From Chrysoporthe austroafricana (Eukaryota > Ascomycota > Sordariomycetes > Diaporthales > Cryphonectriaceae): DNA of 64,000 nucleotides. Of the stretch, positions 62,489-64,000 are shown piece by piece. The stretch spans positions 1 to 64,000 of the forward strand of contig JYIP02000014.1 of the NCBI GenBank assembly GCA_001051155.2, in the 5' to 3' direction. The notes under the pieces are model-generated. The model made no database searches. It saw only the letters and a program-made list of their open reading frames with translations, and was not told the DNA's origin. Position numbers and translations under genes: made by a program. Position 1 is the first letter of the stretch. The number at the start of each line of letters is the position of its first letter.

Positions 62489-64000
62489 TCAGGTCTTCAA
62501 AGTCATACCCACTCCTCTCAGCTTACGGATCTCCTCGGCCAAAGTGACGCTATTGCGATAATACTTAGCTCTGGTCTTACCATCTACCCTACCTCCGCCG
62601 TTAGTGCCCGCGAGCTGTGCTGCTTTCTTTGCATGTTCCTCCTGCTCACAATTCCAATCAAGAAGTTCCTGGCACATTCCTTCGAGCGTCGTCACTATAC
62701 CACCGTATCCAAGACCACCTTGATCGACGGGCTTGCGCGCGTCGTCCATGTTCCCGACGAGGTGCGTGCAGATAGAAAAGAGGCCTGGCTCCAGGTAGAC
62801 GATGTCGCCGGGGAGTTTCGGCAGGACCTTGGACAGCCAAGGAAGCCTTGCAGGGAGCAGGTTGTAGAACTCTACGGCGTAGGCAAGCAGCAACATGGCG
62901 GCTGGTGGGACTTCGAGTAGGCGAAACGGCGTGATTGCCAGGCATGAGACGACTTTGTAGAGATCACCGTAGTAGATGGGAGGATTGGGGTCAGTCACAC
63001 AGAACGGCCGACCTGCTTGAGGTGAGGAGAAGGACCTGGGGTCTGAAAGGATAGATTCGAACTGCAGGTGCGCCACGGCGCAGTTGATTCCATGCACGAA
63101 GCTCTGGATGATGTGCGCCACCCACCTGGGTTCCTGTCAGCGAACATGAAGCCCCGCGCTCGGTAGATGGACGCAATGGAGCTCACTCACTGGGGATACG
63201 TCTGCATGTTGAGTGGCGCGCCGATGAGATTGTCCGTGGGATGGCCGTACACGCCGTTCGCAGGTCGGATGCAGCCGGTCCTCAACTGCTCTCCATTGGC
63301 ACCACATACAGTCCTCTCGGCCTTCGCTTTGGAGGCAGGGTAGTTCCCAAAAAAGCCGCGATGCGGACGGAGCGGCAGGAAGAAATCAGATTCATCCAGG
63401 ATCTGTGAGTACCACCGGGGAAAATCATGCCATCTCCATGGGGCCGTCCAGAACTCCACGGGACGGATGCCTATGGAGGCGCTTGACGTCGATATGAAGA
63501 CATCGGCGCCCGCTCTGCGCGCAGCAGCAAGCACGTTCTCGGTTCCACGCACGTTGACAGACTCGCAGAAGCCGTTGACTAGCTCCGAGCGGGCGGAGGG
63601 GATGATCACTGCGGCAGTATGGAAAACTGTCAGGGGCAGGCCGGCCGCGGACCTGTCCCAGGGTGCGGCGAACGCAGCCTCTGTGGACTCAACAGACGAG
63701 ATATCCGTCTTGTGGAACTGGACCTTGGTCGGAGGACCGCTGAGCATGTCCGCCCGGTGAGGCTCCTGAAAGTCGACAATGCGAATGGTGCTCGGGGGCT
63801 GGCCCCTCTCAAGGAGCTGCAGCACTATATACCCACCAACGAGGCCTGAGCCTCCGGTGATGATGTATCGACGGTGCAGCCTAGGTGGCAGCTTAGAGCC
63901 ATACGAGGCGGTGGTAATGGGGTCTCTGGAGAGGCGCTGATACGTGTCCTTGATCTCCGACCGAGTCCACCGCCGAGGAATAAGCTTCTGAAACTCCGGG
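62489..64000 (-). CDS. 3-beta-HSD-family NAD(P)-dependent dehydrogenase, 5' partial, two exons in window
   Basis: Extended SDR related to 3-beta-hydroxysteroid/C-3 sterol dehydrogenases. The coding sequence enters from the right edge. Exon parts 64,000-63,191 and 63,125-62,489; the 65-bp intron has GTGAGT and ends CCCAG, phase 2, joining QTYPQ to WVAHIIQSF. YIITGGSGLVGGYI (63,870-63,830) is the Rossmann glycine motif. TVFHTAAVIIPSA and VNVRGTENVL follow. NYPASKAK holds the catalytic Tyr-x3-Lys, and the preceding TSSAS supplies the Ser. The hydrophobic C-terminal part (AAMLLLAYAVEF) suggests membrane association. The start lies outside the window, so substrate and length are unknown. Confidence 0.85.

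Overview
The window reads as a filamentous ascomycete genome (Pezizomycotina, most likely Sordariomycetes). The evidence is short GT-AG introns of 64-103 bp, a fungal microbial rhodopsin beside a CarX-type carotenoid oxygenase, chromodomain-bearing Ty3/gypsy elements, and a sharp split between an extremely AT-rich block (about 1-47,650) and an ordinary-composition block (47,650-64,000). In the AT-rich block nearly every conserved Asp, His, Cys, Gln or Trp codon that is lost can be explained by CpA-to-TpA change on one strand or the other. That is the signature of repeat-induced point mutation (RIP).

AT-rich block. The backbone is a head-to-tail tandem of a unit about 10.7-11 kb long: unit 1 at 432-22,061, unit 2 at 22,062-39,747, and the start of unit 3 at 39,748-40,285. 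Each full unit carries on its minus strand a RIP-wrecked telomere-linked-type RecQ helicase (TLH family). It still shows Walker A, the DEXH position, motifs IV-VI and the Cys-rich zinc region in order. Each unit also carries an unrecognised convergent plus-strand frame and a minisatellite with a period near 180 bp. Two chromodomain Ty3/gypsy families have inserted into this tandem. Family 1 (7,795-18,450, LTRs of about 208 bp) sits inside the helicase of unit 1. Family 2 (23,647-30,654, LTRs of 244 and 266 bp, perfect 5-bp target duplication) sits in unit 2. Broken copies of both follow at 40,286-46,090. Family 1 has an extra, fairly well preserved frame downstream of its chromodomain that I cannot assign.

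Boundary. A roughly 136-bp tandem repeat (47,349-47,640) leads into a flavin amine/L-amino-acid oxidase gene. That gene has lost its 3' part at the island edge and carries one in-frame TAG of RIP type.

Gene block. In order: the oxidase relic (minus); a 108-aa secreted six-cysteine protein with a 5-codon first exon (plus); a proton-pump-type rhodopsin (minus) diverging from a CarX-like carotenoid cleavage oxygenase (plus), which together form a minimal retinal-plus-opsin module; a ferric/cupric reductase relic (minus); an intact Ctr-type copper transporter with three exons (plus); and, tail to tail with it, a 3-beta-HSD-family dehydrogenase running off the right edge (minus). The oxygenase would supply retinal for the opsin. 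The reductase relic next to a Cu(I) transporter suggests a former metal-uptake pair.

Limits: all homology is by eye. Boundaries inside the AT-rich block are approximate unless a repeat end is cited.
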